A program made the position numbers and the translations under genes. The notes below the pieces were generated by a model. The model had not been told where the DNA came from. It saw nothing but the letters and a program-made list of their open reading frames with translations, and did not search any database. From contig JAHXDM010000010.1 in assembly GCA_019468145.1 (NCBI GenBank), positions 124,001-188,000 of the forward strand: 64,000 bases of DNA, written 5' to 3'. This DNA is from Rickettsia endosymbiont of Bradysia coprophila. Lineage in GTDB: Bacteria; Pseudomonadota; Alphaproteobacteria; Rickettsiales; Rickettsiaceae. Shown here one piece after another: positions 37,805 through 49,300 of this stretch. The first letter of the stretch is position 1; each line of letters starts with the position of its first letter.

Positions 37805-39949
37805 ATGTCCAAAAGTAATATTAGTAAAATACAGCAAGTAGCAGTTATTGGTTCAGGTGTAATGGGATCAGCAATTGCCGGTTTAATCGCAAGTGCATCT
37901 TGCCGCGTAGTGCTGTTAGATATAGCCAGCGATAACCCTGATGATAGAAATGCAATTACTAAAAAAGCTCTTGAAAAAATTCAAAAGCAACGCCCAAGTG
38001 CCTTAACTCACCCAACTAAATTAGCTTTTATTACAATTGGTAATCTAGAAGATGATTTACACCTTATTAGTGAATGTGACTTAATTATCGAAGCTATTAT
38101 AGAAAAAATTGAAATTAAATATCAGCTATATGATAAAATTATCCCATATTTAAAAAAAGAGGCAATTTTAGCTTCCAATACTTCAACGCTACCTTTAGAA
38201 AAATTAAAAACAAATATGCCTGATTCTATTAAATCGAGATTTGTTATTACTCATTTCTTTAACCCTCCACGCTATATGGAATTACTTGAACTTATAAGTG
38301 ACCAAATGGTGCTACCCCAAATTATAGAACAAATAACTGATTTTTTAACGGTAAAATTAGGTAAAACTATCGTTAGAAGCAATGATACTCCCGGTTTTAT
38401 TGCTAACAGAATAGGGTGTTACCTACTTGAGATGGTAGTGCGCCGCAGCATAAAAGAAAATTTGAACCCTATAATTATAGATAAAATTTTTACTAATTTG
38501 TTCCACTTACCAACTACCGGAATTTTTGGTTTATATGATCTAATAGGCCACGATGTGATGAAATTAATTTCCACATCGTTAGTTAATTCTTTACCATCTA
38601 GTGATAATTATAAACAAATTTATATCCCCTCTCCTCTTCTGGATCAGATGATTGAAAAGAATTTAATAGGGCGCAAAGGTTTAGGAGGATTTTATCGCAT
38701 ATCAATGATAAATAATGTCAAAACTAAAGAAGTTATAAATTTCTCCGATCTCTCCTATAAACCAATTGAAGACCTTGCAGCCCAATATAACTCTATTAAT
38801 GAATTATTAGATAGCAACTCGCTATATGGCAAGTTTTTTCAAGATATTTTAGTAGAATTCTACCTCTATTTAACCAGTTTAATTCCCACGGTAACTGATA
38901 ATATTTATGATATCGATAAGACAATGAAACTTGGATATAGTTGGAAAATGGGTCCATTTGAACTATTGTCTCATATAAAAGAAGGGTTTGACTGGCTTAA
39001 GGAACAAGCTCTACAGCGTAATTTACCATTACCTGAATATATTACGGCCAGTCACTATAAAATTATTGAGAGTAGCAAATTCCAACTTACTAGAATTAAT
39101 TTACAAGAACGCCAAATTCTATTACAAAATAATGCGGTGCAAGCTTTCTTATATCACGATAAATTAGTTTTCAGTATTAATACGAAAATGAATTGCCTTA
39201 ATGAAGATGTGTTTAACCTATTGCTAGAGGCAGTAGATTTAGCAGAAAGCAGGAAACAAGATCTATATATTATCCCCTTAATTGATCATTTTTCTGCCGG
39301 CGCTGATTTAAAGCTTATTGCTGGGTATGTAAAAGATAATAATTTTACTAAATTAGAGGAATTCCTAAAACTGGGACAAAAAACCATGATGCGGCTAAAA
39401 TATGCTACTATCAACATTATTAGCTGTGCACTAGGCGCTGCTTTAGGGGGGGGGTGTGAGATCTTACTGCATAGTGACTTTATTATTGCTAACCAAGAGT
39501 TAAATGCTGGCCTTGTTGAAGTAAACTGTAACCTAGCTCCAGGATTTGGTGGAATTAAGGAAATGTTTTACCGGGCTAATGATAAAGATAGGTTAATAAA
39601 AAATATCCAAAATATTTTGACATCTAATAAATCAAGCTCTGCAGATTATTTTATATTAGATTATGGGGTTTTGCATGCCCAAGTAAATAGGAATAAAAAT
39701 TTGCTAGTTTTGGAAGCTTTTAATGTCAAGATGCCAAACAAACTAGTAAAAATCAGCAAAAAAATTACTTTACCGCAAATTATTTTATCTCAAGAACTAA
39801 ATATAACTGAATATAATGATCTGCAAATTGGGCTATTAATAAAATTTCAAGATATTATTTCTCAGCAAGAAATTGACGAGCCACAATTATTAGAATGGGA
39901 GCGAAATATCTTTTTAGAGTTAGCTCAAAATACCGCCAATTCGAGATAA
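37805..39949 (+). CDS. 3-hydroxyacyl-CoA dehydrogenase / enoyl-CoA hydratase bifunctional protein
   Basis: 714 residues. The N-terminal NAD-binding part shows [19 protein letters not shown], then [27 protein letters not shown] and [12 protein letters not shown]; residues about 200-400 hold the two 3HCDH C-terminal domains. The C-terminal third is crotonase-like: [14 protein letters not shown] and [19 protein letters not shown], the oxyanion-hole glycines, and [18 protein letters not shown]. The domain order (dehydrogenase first) differs from E. coli FadB and matches rickettsial and other alphaproteobacterial fusion proteins. It should act in beta-oxidation. GAGGAGG stands 7 bases before the ATG. 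Confidence 0.85.
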   Translation: MSKSNISKIQQVAVIGSGVMGSAIAGLIASASCRVVLLDIASDNPDDRNAITKKALEKIQKQRPSALTHPTKLAFITIGNLEDDLHLISECDLIIEAIIEKIEIKYQLYDKIIPYLKKEAILASNTSTLPLEKLKTNMPDSIKSRFVITHFFNPPRYMELLELISDQMVLPQIIEQITDFLTVKLGKTIVRSNDTPGFIANRIGCYLLEMVVRRSIKENLNPIIIDKIFTNLFHLPTTGIFGLYDLIGHDVMKLISTSLVNSLPSSDNYKQIYIPSPLLDQMIEKNLIGRKGLGGFYRISMINNVKTKEVINFSDLSYKPIEDLAAQYNSINELLDSNSLYGKFFQDILVEFYLYLTSLIPTVTDNIYDIDKTMKLGYSWKMGPFELLSHIKEGFDWLKEQALQRNLPLPEYITASHYKIIESSKFQLTRINLQERQILLQNNAVQAFLYHDKLVFSINTKMNCLNEDVFNLLLEAVDLAESRKQDLYIIPLIDHFSAGADLKLIAGYVKDNNFTKLEEFLKLGQKTMMRLKYATINIISCALGAALGGGCEILLHSDFIIANQELNAGLVEVNCNLAPGFGGIKEMFYRANDKDRLIKNIQNILTSNKSSSADYFILDYGVLHAQVNRNKNLLVLEAFNVKMPNKLVKISKKITLPQIILSQELNITEYNDLQIGLLIKFQDIISQQEIDEPQLLEWERNIFLELAQNTANSR

Positions 39950-40081
39950 GAACATTGTTCTGATCAGTCGATAACTTTTCCTTAAGTTTTTACGGAAGAT
40001 TGATAAAATACTAGGTTTATCTTTCGTACTCGACTTAACAAAAGAATATTACTGCCAATAATGATGGTACTGTAGTGAACC

Positions 40082-40426
40082 TTAGGTGCTAAACGATTTT
40101 CCACAACCACAATGCCCAGTAACATTCGGATTATTAAAGGTAAATTCTGCTTTATATTTATCCTTATCCTCTACATAATCCATTTCACTTTCTATCAGAA
40201 ACATTACAGCTGTTGGTTCTATCAATATTATGACACCTTTAGTTTCTACTACTTCCTCAAATGGGAGTTTTTCTTCAGCATATCCTATAGTGTATTCCTT
40301 ACCTGAACAGCCTGCATTAATTTTTACTCCGATTCTAAGTCCTATAGCTGGCTTATCATATTTAGCCAATTCTTTTTGAATTTGGGCTGCCGCTCTATCA
40401 GTAACTGTTAAAATATCTTTACGCAT
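40082..40426 (-). CDS. iscA: Iron-sulfur cluster assembly protein IscA/ErpA type
   Basis: 114 residues. The three conserved cysteines are in NAGCSGKEYTIGY and the C-terminal GHCGCGKSF. An A-type carrier that passes Fe-S clusters to target proteins. It follows iscU by 14 bp on the same strand, so the pair is an operon. The next gene of the usual isc cluster, hscB, is absent, and iscS lies 22 kb away. Confidence 0.9.
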   Translation of the reverse strand: MRKDILTVTDRAAAQIQKELAKYDKPAIGLRIGVKINAGCSGKEYTIGYAEEKLPFEEVVETKGVIILIEPTAVMFLIESEMDYVEDKDKYKAEFTFNNPNVTGHCGCGKSFST

Positions 40427-40440
40427 AAATCTTCTTTAAA

Positions 40441-40821
40441 TTAAGATTTTTTATTCTTATAGTCAGCTATTGCGGCTTTTATAGCGTCTTCTGCTAATAA
40501 AGAACAATGCAGCTTTACTGGCGGTAAGGCTAATTCCTTAGCTATTTCAGTGTTTTTGATAGACCCCGCTTCATCAAGAGACCTTCCCTTTACCCACTCC
40601 GTTACTAACGAACTAGAAGCAATTGCTGAGCCGCAACCAAAAGTTTTAAATTTAGCATCGGTAATAACTCCCTCTTGATTCACTTTAATTTGTAATTTCA
40701 TTACGTCTCCACAAGCAGGAGCTCCTACTAGACCTGTTCCAACATATAAATCCTCTTTGTCTAAGGCTCCAACATTCCGTGGATTTTCATAATGATCCAT
40801 TAATTTTTTACTGTATGCCAT
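40441..40821 (-). CDS. iscU: Iron-sulfur cluster scaffold IscU
   Basis: 126 residues. The cluster ligands are Cys in GLVGAPACGDVMKLQI, Cys in FKTFGCGSAIASSS and Cys in LPPVKLHCSLLAEDA; LPPVK is the HscA-binding motif. It starts MAYSKKLMDHYENPRNVG like the family. It is downstream of secA on the same strand, with an unusual separation from iscS. Confidence 0.95.
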   Translation of the reverse strand: MAYSKKLMDHYENPRNVGALDKEDLYVGTGLVGAPACGDVMKLQIKVNQEGVITDAKFKTFGCGSAIASSSLVTEWVKGRSLDEAGSIKNTEIAKELALPPVKLHCSLLAEDAIKAAIADYKNKKS

Positions 40822-40915
40822 TTTATTTTCCCTGATGATTCTTTATTATAAACTTCGGTTCTAGTGATTATTTTTTGTTATTCTGTAATTTGCATATTTC
40901 GTACGTCTCCCCAAT

Positions 40916-43642
40916 TTACCCATTACCATGACAATATTTATATTTTTTGCCAGATCCACAGGGACATAACTCGTTTCTAGCTACTTTCCCCCAACTTGTG
41001 GAATCAGAAGGGATCCTATCTTCAGGATGCACCTGATTTTTAATAGTTTTAACCTGACTTTCAATACTAATGCCGGCGTTATATTTACTAAAGGCCGGAT
41101 CTTCTCGAGTTTCAAGCATAGTTTGAAGTTTTTTATGCTCCAAAGACATTGCTTCTTTATGAATATTGTTAGTATCTATATGAAGATGACAAACTCTTTC
41201 GATAAATAACTCTTTTAAGTTATTAAGCATTTGTTCAAATAAATAAAAGGCTTCTCTCTTATACTCATTAAGAGGATCTTTTTGGGCATAAGCTCTAAGT
41301 GAGATACCTTGTCTTAAATGATCTAAATTATGTAAATGATCTTTCCACACTTGATCTAAAGTTGTGAGCAAAATATACTTAATTGCATCATTCATTAATT
41401 CTACACTATATATTTCTTTTTTGGAATGATATAAATCATTTATTATTTTCTCGATATTAGATATTACTTCTATTTCAGTACCATCAGCTTTTATTATTGT
41501 TTCACGAGCTAATTTTATAGCAAAAATACGATGTAATTCTCCAATCAACCCATCTACATCCCAATCTTCTCTATAAGAACCAGGTGGCATAAAAGTTAAC
41601 ACCACTTTTTCCACCATTTCTTTTGTCATATTGTTTAAAAAAACGTCGGTATCTGTTGCCGCAATAATGTCAGTACGTTGGTTGTAGATTATTTTACGCT
41701 GCTGGTTCATAACATCATCAAAACGTAATAGGTTCTTACGTATTTCATAATTATATGCTTCCACTTTCTGTTGGGCTTTTTCAAGGGAACGACTAATCAT
41801 CGGATGCTGGATGGCTTCCCCATTTTTTAAACCGAGCGTTCGCAAGACCCCAGAGATACGATCTGAAGCAAAAATACGCATTAAATCATCTTCTAAAGAT
41901 AAGAAAAATTTTGTATTCCCTGGGTCACCTTGCCGGCCTGATCTTCCTCTTAATTGATTATCTATCCTACGGCTTTCATGCCTTTCGGTACCTATAACGA
42001 ATAATCCTCCTGCTTCTATTACTCGCTTTTTTTCTTCCTCTATTTGGTCTTTTATTTTAAGCACTTCTAATTGATATTCTTCTTCTAGTAGTTTCTTTAA
42101 AGAAAGCTCTTCTATTAACATATCTGGATTACCTCCCAGCATAATATCAGTTCCTCTACCGGCCATATTGGTAGCTATAGTTACTGCTTTAAACCGCCCT
42201 GCTTGCGCTATAATAAAAGCTTCTTGTTGATGAAATTTAGCGTTTAAAACATTATGGGGTATTGTATGTTTATTAAGCAAATTAGAAATTATTTCAGATT
42301 TTTCTATACTCACAGTTCCAACTAAAACTGGTTGTCCACGATCATAACATTCTTTTATTAATTTAATGATTGCCTCATATTTTTCTTGCTTACTCCCATA
42401 AATTTCATCATCATGATCAATTCTAGTTATTGGATTATGGGTAGGCACAGTCAGGACATCCAGATTATATATATCTTTTAACTCGACAGCTTCAGTCATA
42501 GCTGTGCCAGTCATCCCAGACAATTTTGGATAATTCCTAAAATAATTTTGAAAAGTAATAGATGCTAAAGTTTGATTCTCGTTTTGAACTGCTACATATT
42601 CTTTTGCTTCTAATGCTTGATGCAATCCTTCAGAATATCTTCTACCACCCATAACCCGGCCAGTAAATTCATCAATAATCATTACTTTACCATCCCGAAT
42701 CAAATAATCCACATCAAGGTTAAAAAGAACATGGGCTCTTAAAGACTGGTTGACATAGTGAACTAAATTCAAATTTTCAAAATCATAAAGACTTGAACCA
42801 TTTTTTATAAGCTTATTTTCCATAAGCAGTGATTCTATATGGGTGATACCTTGTTCAGTTAAATTAACTGTTCGTAATTTTTCATCTTTTTCATAATCTT
42901 CATCTTTAAACTCTCGTACTAATTTATCAATTTTAGTATATAAATCTGAAATATCATCAACTGGGCCTGATATCACTAATGGAGTCCTTGCTTCGTCAAT
43001 TAAGATTGAATCAGCTTCATCAATAATAGCAAAATTAAAAGGACGTAATACCTTAGAATCTTCACTATATTTCATATTATCTCTTAGAAAATCAAAGCCT
43101 AACTCATTATTAGTGGCGTAAGTAATATCGGCCCTATAAGCTTCACGTCTTTCCTCATCACTAGTATTTGCTATAATACAACCCACGGATAATCCTAGAA
43201 AATTATAAATTTTTCCCATTCCTTCCGAATCACGTTGCGCTAAATAATCATTGACAGTTACTATATGAACTCCTTTCCCAGTAAGTGCATTAAGATAAGC
43301 CGGTAAAGTAGCCACTAAAGTTTTACCTTCTCCGGTCCTCATTTCTGTAATCATGCCATGATGTAATATTAACCCACCAATTAGCTGCACGTCAAAATGC
43401 CTCATACCATAGACTCTTTTTGTAGCTTCTCGAACCACAGCAAAAGCCTCATAGAGTAGGTCATCTAATGTTTCACCCTTTTTAAGTCTCTCTTTAAATT
43501 CTTGTGTTTTATCCCTTAATTGATCATCAGGAATTTTTTGTATTTCCGGCTCAAGTAAATTAATTTTGGCAATTTCTGAAGATAATTTTTTTATCGACCT
43601 ATCATTTGCCGTACCAAATAGTTTTTTAAGTAAAGAGAGCAT
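40916..43642 (-). CDS. secA: Protein translocase ATPase SecA
   Basis: Motor of the Sec export pathway. 908 residues. Walker A is in [13 protein letters not shown] (101-113), Walker B is [18 protein letters not shown], then comes the preprotein region, the second ATPase half with [15 protein letters not shown] and [10 protein letters not shown], and the C-terminal zinc site [17 protein letters not shown], which binds SecB and lipids. All parts are present at the expected length. It is divergent from the parvulin gene, 149 bp apart. Confidence 0.97.
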   Translation of the reverse strand: MLSLLKKLFGTANDRSIKKLSSEIAKINLLEPEIQKIPDDQLRDKTQEFKERLKKGETLDDLLYEAFAVVREATKRVYGMRHFDVQLIGGLILHHGMITEMRTGEGKTLVATLPAYLNALTGKGVHIVTVNDYLAQRDSEGMGKIYNFLGLSVGCIIANTSDEERREAYRADITYATNNELGFDFLRDNMKYSEDSKVLRPFNFAIIDEADSILIDEARTPLVISGPVDDISDLYTKIDKLVREFKDEDYEKDEKLRTVNLTEQGITHIESLLMENKLIKNGSSLYDFENLNLVHYVNQSLRAHVLFNLDVDYLIRDGKVMIIDEFTGRVMGGRRYSEGLHQALEAKEYVAVQNENQTLASITFQNYFRNYPKLSGMTGTAMTEAVELKDIYNLDVLTVPTHNPITRIDHDDEIYGSKQEKYEAIIKLIKECYDRGQPVLVGTVSIEKSEIISNLLNKHTIPHNVLNAKFHQQEAFIIAQAGRFKAVTIATNMAGRGTDIMLGGNPDMLIEELSLKKLLEEEYQLEVLKIKDQIEEEKKRVIEAGGLFVIGTERHESRRIDNQLRGRSGRQGDPGNTKFFLSLEDDLMRIFASDRISGVLRTLGLKNGEAIQHPMISRSLEKAQQKVEAYNYEIRKNLLRFDDVMNQQRKIIYNQRTDIIAATDTDVFLNNMTKEMVEKVVLTFMPPGSYREDWDVDGLIGELHRIFAIKLARETIIKADGTEIEVISNIEKIINDLYHSKKEIYSVELMNDAIKYILLTTLDQVWKDHLHNLDHLRQGISLRAYAQKDPLNEYKREAFYLFEQMLNNLKELFIERVCHLHIDTNNIHKEAMSLEHKKLQTMLETREDPAFSKYNAGISIESQVKTIKNQVHPEDRIPSDSTSWGKVARNELCPCGSGKKYKYCHGNG

Positions 43643-43791
43643 TTAAATCCTAGCTTATAAAATACAAATACCATAGTTTATATGATATTTTACAAATTTA
43701 TCAAATAATATTGTAAATAGAGATTGACGTAAAGTCGTTATCCTTATAAAACAATATATGTTAAGAAATACAATATATTAATGGATAACAA

Positions 43792-44670
43792 ATGAAAAGA
43801 ACATCTATAATTTTTTTATCTGCTAGCTTACTAGCGAGTGTAGCTTTTGCAGATGACGATAAAATTCTTGCTACCTATAAAGGTGGTGAAGTCAAGGAAT
43901 CTCAGGTGATGAAAGAATTCCAGCCGCTTTTAGCTAATCAACCTGGTGTTAAGGATAAAAAATTCTCTGATTTTGAGCTAAATTTGCAAAAAACTTTAGT
44001 TCAAGGGTATATAGATGCAAAATTACTTGAACAAGAAGCCGCAAAGTCAGGTATTGAATCTTCTAAAGAATTCCAAGACAAATTTGACAATATCAAGAAA
44101 CAAATGGTCAACCAAGAACTATTAGAGCGTTATGTCAAAGCGAATGTTACTGAGCAAATGATAAACGCGAGATATGACAAACTAATTGCTAGCTTAAAAG
44201 GGAAAGAGGAAATAAAAGTAAGCCATATTTTAGTAGGTAGTGAAAAAGAAGCCATAAAGGTAAAAAATAGGCTTAATAAAGGAGAAAAATTTGCTAAACT
44301 TGCTAAAGAACTTTCAAAAGATGAAGGAACAAAAGCCAATGGTGGAGAAATAGGTTATGTAATGTCTGGTCAGCTAGTACCGGAATTTGATAATAAAGCC
44401 TTTTCTATGAAAATAAATGAAATATCTACTCCGGTTAATACTCAATTTGGGTGGCATATCATTACTGTCCAGGACAAAAGACCGGCTAAGGTTCCTACTA
44501 AAGAGGAAGCTACTGCTAATATTACAAGTGCCCTTGGAATGGAAGCTATAAAAAAATATGTTGCGGATCTTGAAAATAAGGCAGATGTCAAAATCCTGTT
44601 GCCAGAAGCCCCAACAACTACTAATGAAACTCCTAAAGAATCACCTAAAGAGCTAAATAAGGCCTCTTAA
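43792..44670 (+). CDS. Parvulin-like peptidyl-prolyl isomerase, exported
   Basis: 292 residues with a signal peptide (KRTSIIFLSASLLASVAFA, cut before DDDK). A helical chaperone-like region is followed by a parvulin domain at about 140-235 with EIKVSHILVGSEKEA, GGEIGYVMSGQLVPEF and FGWHIITVQDKRPA. It would help fold outer-membrane or secreted proteins in the periplasm, in line with the SurA/PrsA/Plp group; rickettsial genomes place such a gene next to secA. The acidic Pro/Thr-rich C-tail is unremarkable. A clear hairpin follows the stop. Confidence 0.9.
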   Translation: MKRTSIIFLSASLLASVAFADDDKILATYKGGEVKESQVMKEFQPLLANQPGVKDKKFSDFELNLQKTLVQGYIDAKLLEQEAAKSGIESSKEFQDKFDNIKKQMVNQELLERYVKANVTEQMINARYDKLIASLKGKEEIKVSHILVGSEKEAIKVKNRLNKGEKFAKLAKELSKDEGTKANGGEIGYVMSGQLVPEFDNKAFSMKINEISTPVNTQFGWHIITVQDKRPAKVPTKEEATANITSALGMEAIKKYVADLENKADVKILLPEAPTTTNETPKESPKELNKAS

Positions 44671-44675
44671 ATCCA

Positions 44676-44697
44676 TAGTGCTTTTTTAAAAGCACTA
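44676..44697 (+). terminator. Hairpin terminator after the parvulin gene
   Basis: TAGTGCTTTT and AAAAGCACTA pair perfectly (44676-44697) with a two-base centre. A second stem, AAGGTGGGCCT with AGGCCCCCTT, lies at 44721-44742. Neither is followed by a long T-run. Confidence 0.55.
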
Positions 44698-44876
44698 CTG
44701 CATCACTCTTGTCATGAGCTAAGGTGGGCCTTTAGGCCCCCTTGGTAATTCCTAAGAAAAACTTTCAAAAATATGATGATTTAACTAATTTTTTTTGGAT
44801 TGCTTGTCTGGGCGGTTATGCCCCTTCGTATCTCAGGACGCAAAATAACTTTCTTCTTATAAAGGGCTATACTCTG

Positions 44877-45944
44877 ATGATTTTTAAAAATAAATTTTTG
44901 GTTATATTTTGTTTCTTGGGGCAATTTACACGCAGAGCTAGTATTTTTGTAGTTAGAGACATTTTAATACGTTGGCGGCCTCTATGCTGGATTTACTATA
45001 AGATGCTAGGAAGGAGTAAAATCAATATCCCTAATAACTTGAAAACACCTGAAGTTACCCCACATTATAGAGAGTTTTTTGAAAAAGTACTTCTTGACTC
45101 TTTCTTTGCACCCCACTTGCAAAAAGGTAGTACCATTAATGAGTTAAAAGGCGATATCCTTGATCATGTAGAGAATCGTTACTTAAATTTTAGAGATAAC
45201 CTAATACCCTGGGTCCAGAAATGTCAACCAGATATGTCTTACATGAATGTAATTGAAATAGGGTCTGGCACTGGTTCCAGTACTCTTGCTATTTGCCCTT
45301 ATGTAAAAACGGTTACCTGTTTTGAAATTGATGATGTTGCTAATAGTGCTGCTCTTAAACGTCTTAAATATTTTGATATTAATAATTGTACCATCAGATC
45401 AGAATTATTTAGTTCACAATCTAGGTTTATACAGTCAAATAAAATACATGCAGTTTTTTTGTGTGCCGTACTTGAACATATGATTTTTTTTGAAGTTAGA
45501 GAAGTCTTGAAAACAGCTTGGAGCTGCCTTACGCCAGGAGGAATACTTGTTGTTGCTGATACCCCCAATAGATTAAATTTTATAGATCGTCATACTAGTT
45601 TATTGCCCTTTTTTTCTATGTTACCAGTTGAAATTAGAAGAGAATACGCAACGTTCTCCCCTCGTAACAATTTTAAAGATGAGATAGCGCATACTACAGA
45701 TGACAACTATATCCATAAACTTGCTAGATGGGGAAACGGTATTTCTTATCATGACTTTGAGCTTTCTATCGGCAGGGATTTTCATAAACATATAGTACTA
45801 GATGGCTATGAGCTAGAGCTCCGCAATTGTGCTCCTGTATTGCTAGATGATATTATATTACAATCATTATTTATTCAAAATAATGTATCAGCGCATAAAG
45901 CCTTTACTAGAAGCAATTTATATTTTATTGCCCGAAAACCGTAA
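44877..45944 (+). CDS. SAM-dependent methyltransferase (class I), target unknown
   Basis: 355 residues from the ATG at 44877; an upstream TTG at 44742 would add 45 residues, but AAAGGG precedes this ATG. The first 40 residues are hydrophobic and basic. Motif I is MNVIEIGSGTGSSTLAI, followed by CFEIDD as the acidic ribose-binding end. Later motifs are AVFLCAVLEHM and CLTPGGILVVADTPNRLNFI. This is the Methyltransf_11/23 type often seen with lipid or sugar modification genes; the substrate cannot be told. It is alone on its strand, with a hairpin after it. Confidence 0.75.
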   Translation: MIFKNKFLVIFCFLGQFTRRASIFVVRDILIRWRPLCWIYYKMLGRSKINIPNNLKTPEVTPHYREFFEKVLLDSFFAPHLQKGSTINELKGDILDHVENRYLNFRDNLIPWVQKCQPDMSYMNVIEIGSGTGSSTLAICPYVKTVTCFEIDDVANSAALKRLKYFDINNCTIRSELFSSQSRFIQSNKIHAVFLCAVLEHMIFFEVREVLKTAWSCLTPGGILVVADTPNRLNFIDRHTSLLPFFSMLPVEIRREYATFSPRNNFKDEIAHTTDDNYIHKLARWGNGISYHDFELSIGRDFHKHIVLDGYELELRNCAPVLLDDIILQSLFIQNNVSAHKAFTRSNLYFIARKP

Positions 45945-45954
45945 ATATTATTAT

Positions 45955-45989
45955 GTGAGAATTGGGATGATAAATTATCCCAATTTCAC
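45955..45989 (+). terminator. Hairpin after the methyltransferase gene
   Basis: GTGAGAATTGGGAT pairs with ATCCCAATTTCAC with one bulged base, around a 7-8 base loop. Confidence 0.5.
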
Positions 45990-46070
45990 CTATTTGATTA
46001 TTCAACAAATTGTTCTAGCTCTTCTGTGGTGCTACTCCTTCATGACTTGAGAGTCGAATCTTCTCTTTCT

Positions 46071-46304
46071 CTACATAAGAAGAAGGCTTCTCTCTATCAG
46101 AAGAAAGAGAGTAGGAGCAAACCTAGAACGTCCTGTTGCTAGTTCTTTTATACTAGTTACCACCTTCTCACTTGCTTCCTTTAATTTATCTCCCGCTACT
46201 TTAGTATGAGAGCCTAAGAATTCAAGAAAAGCGTTGCACCATCCTTTTACTATATTAAAGAGTTTTATAACATTTTCTTTTATATTTACATTTTTTTAAA
46301 TTGA
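46071..46304 (-). pseudogene. Coding remnant without a start codon
   Basis: A leftward frame of about 75 codons has no ATG, GTG or TTG at its beginning. It reads NVNIKENVIKLFNIVKGWCN, FLEFLGSHTKVAGDKLKEAS and KVVTSIKELATGRSRF, an amphipathic helical pattern, and ends at 46071. It lies between the dnaE 3' end and the methyltransferase. It is probably a gene fossil; no family is recognised. The rest of 45990-46070 shows nothing. Confidence 0.35.
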
Positions 46305-46320
46305 CTATCAATCGCTAAAA

Positions 46321-49300
46321 TTACACCATAAATTGCTCCAAAAAGGGAAAATCGGCACTGGCCAGATGAAAAATTTTAGGTAAATATATTTTAGCAATAA
46401 ATTTATCTTCGTATTTAACTTTAAGAAATAAAATTATCTGTACATTCCTTGATGCTTCAGAAGTGCTATATGCTACTTTAGGAATAGCAGTAGAGCCTAT
46501 TTTGTTACTATTATTCTGTGATTCATTTTGCCTACGACTTTGCAGTAAATTAACTATTTTTTGTAATTCATCTGGGTTTTGGGGATAAAGCTTTAACTCT
46601 CGTTGCGTTTCATTTATTATTTCCTCAATAGTGCTAAAGCTTTTGGCAATTAATCTAACCCCCCCGCTATCCTTGAATAAATCACAATGGGCAATCACCC
46701 TACTTTGCACGTCAAGCAGATGGACAAAAGATTTAAGCACTTCTTCACTATAAATAGTTATTTCAAAAATACCAAACTGATCGGATAATTGTAAGGTGAT
46801 AAATCTGCCACGCCCTGACATCCGGGAATCTTTTTTTTGGATTATTCCAGCAATTTTTATTTGACTAGAGCCGCTAGGTAGATCTTCCTGTAAATTTAGA
46901 GAAGTAATAACATTGAATCGTGATAGTAATTCATGATATTTGGCTAGCGGATGTAGGGTAATAAACAAGCCTAGCACCTCAAATTCATCCAAAGATATAT
47001 CATGATCTTCTGCCACCTGGTTATCTACTAACACTTGATTCCGTGCAGTATTAACCTCAATTAAACTAAACTGATTTGAGACTTTTTCCGCATGATAGGA
47101 AGAGGCATAAGCCAGCAACTTAGGGATACTCAAAAGTAGTTGATGACGATTATTATTTAATTCATCAAAACATCCGGCTTTAATAAGATTTTCTAGTAAT
47201 TTTCTATTTATAGATTTTAGGGGCAAACGCTCCATAAAATCCATAATACTAGTAAATTTACCATTTCGTGCTCTTTCAAGTTCTAAGATTTGACTAAAAT
47301 TAAGGGTAACACTTTTAATAGCCGCTAGGGCATAGACGATACATTTTGTCTCATTAATAGACTTCTTGGATAATTCTACTTCTGTTGGTAATTGGAGCAA
47401 TGAGCCTAAACTCGAATCCTCACTATTACTGCCGTACGCTGACGGACTCTTAAGTTCCGTGTCTCCTACAAATTCCCTGCTCGATGCAAATTCTGCAAGA
47501 AGTCTAATATTAAAATATCCCATAGAGAGATTAATATTAGGCGCAATAATGGGAATATTATTATTTTTAGCTTCTTGGATAAATAAATTTATCTTGTCAT
47601 GATTATTTAATTCTAGATTCAAGTAAGCTACTAAAAATTCAGTAAGGAAATTTGCTTTAAGATAAGCTGTTTGATAAGATATTACCCCATAAGCTGAAGC
47701 ATGGGCCTTATTAAAACCATAGCCAGCAAATTTGGCTACTGTTGCAAAAATAGACTGCGCTTGCTGGCGAGAAATATTATTTTGCATAGCTCCTTTAACA
47801 AAAATCTCTTCTTGTTCTTCCATCTCGGATTTTATTTTTTTTCCCATAGCTCTACGCAACAAGTCAGCCCCGCCTAAAGTATAATTGGCAATTACTTTAG
47901 CAATTTCTAGTACCTGCTCTTGATATATAACCACCCCATAAGTTTCCTCTAAAATGCTTTTTAGCATTTCATGTAAATAATCTGGCTGTTGCAGCCCATG
48001 CTTACAAGCAATATAGGTAGGGATATTGTCCATGGGACCTGGCCTATACAATGCCCCTAATGCTATTATATCTTGGATAGAGTCCGGCTGAAGACGCCTT
48101 AAAGCTGATTCCATCCCGGGACTTTCAAACTGGAACACCCCGACAGTTTTACCTTTACAAAGTAGTTCATAAGTTTTTTTGTCATCAAATAAATTATTAT
48201 TAAAATCAATATCTATCTGTTGCTTTTTGAGTAATTCTAAGCATTTGGTAATTACAGTAAGAGTCTGCAATCCTAAAAAGTCAAATTTAATTAAGCCAGC
48301 AATTTCAGCATATTTCATAGAATATTGCACTATCAACATCTGGGAGTTTTGGTCCTTATAGATGGGAACGATCTCTACCAAATCTTTGCCTGCTATAACA
48401 ATTCCTGCCGCATGGGTAGAAGCATGCCTATTGAGCCCTTCTAGTACTAACGATGTATCTAATACCTGCTTAATTAACTCTTCTTGCCCTTCTAAATTAT
48501 ACAAACCTTTACCGCGAGCTGCGGCGCTCAGCTCCTTTACTTCTTTGATAGCTTGATTTAAGGTCACGGGAGTAACTGCATTAAAGGGAATAAGCTCAGT
48601 TAAATATTCAGCATATTTGTATGGTAATCCTAGAACCCGTGAGACATCTTTGATAACCGCTTTGGCCTGCATTTTACCAAAAGTAATAATTTGTCCAACT
48701 TTATTATCGCCATATTTAGAGCGAACATAATTAATTACTTCTTCTCGTCGTTCTTGGCAAAAATCAATATCAAAATCTGGCATTGAGATACGCTCAGGAT
48801 TTAAAAACCGCTCAAATAACAGCCCAAATTTCAAAGGGTCCAGATCAGTAATGAGCAGGCTCCAAGCAACCACAGATCCAGCCCCAGAACCTCTGCCGGG
48901 CCCAACCATAATCCCTTGGGTTTTGCACCATTTTATAAAATCAGATACAATCAGGAAATAGCCAGAAAAATCCATACGACAAATTATATCCAACTCATAA
49001 TTCAAACGTTCTAAATATTGAGCTGTAATAGATTCATGTTGATCTATAGGTATGTTTTCCCATTTAAATTTGATGTTTAATCTTGCGAGTAACCCTGCTA
49101 CTGCCTCTTTTTTAATTAAATCTATTTCATTAATATTTCCACTGGCAAAATTGGGTAACATTGGTGGATTAGGATGAGCCATAAAATGGCATCTTTGAGC
49201 TAAATAGACGGTATTTTCTATTGCTTGGGGCAAATCCTTAAACAGTTCGATCATCTCTTTGGGGGATTTAAAATAACAAGCGTTACTAACTTTTTTACGC

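Noticed and set aside
44742-44876. 45-residue N-terminal extension of the methyltransferase from a TTG codon
   Set aside because: No ribosome site stands before the TTG, and the segment follows directly on a hairpin; the ATG at 44877 has AAAGGG upstream.
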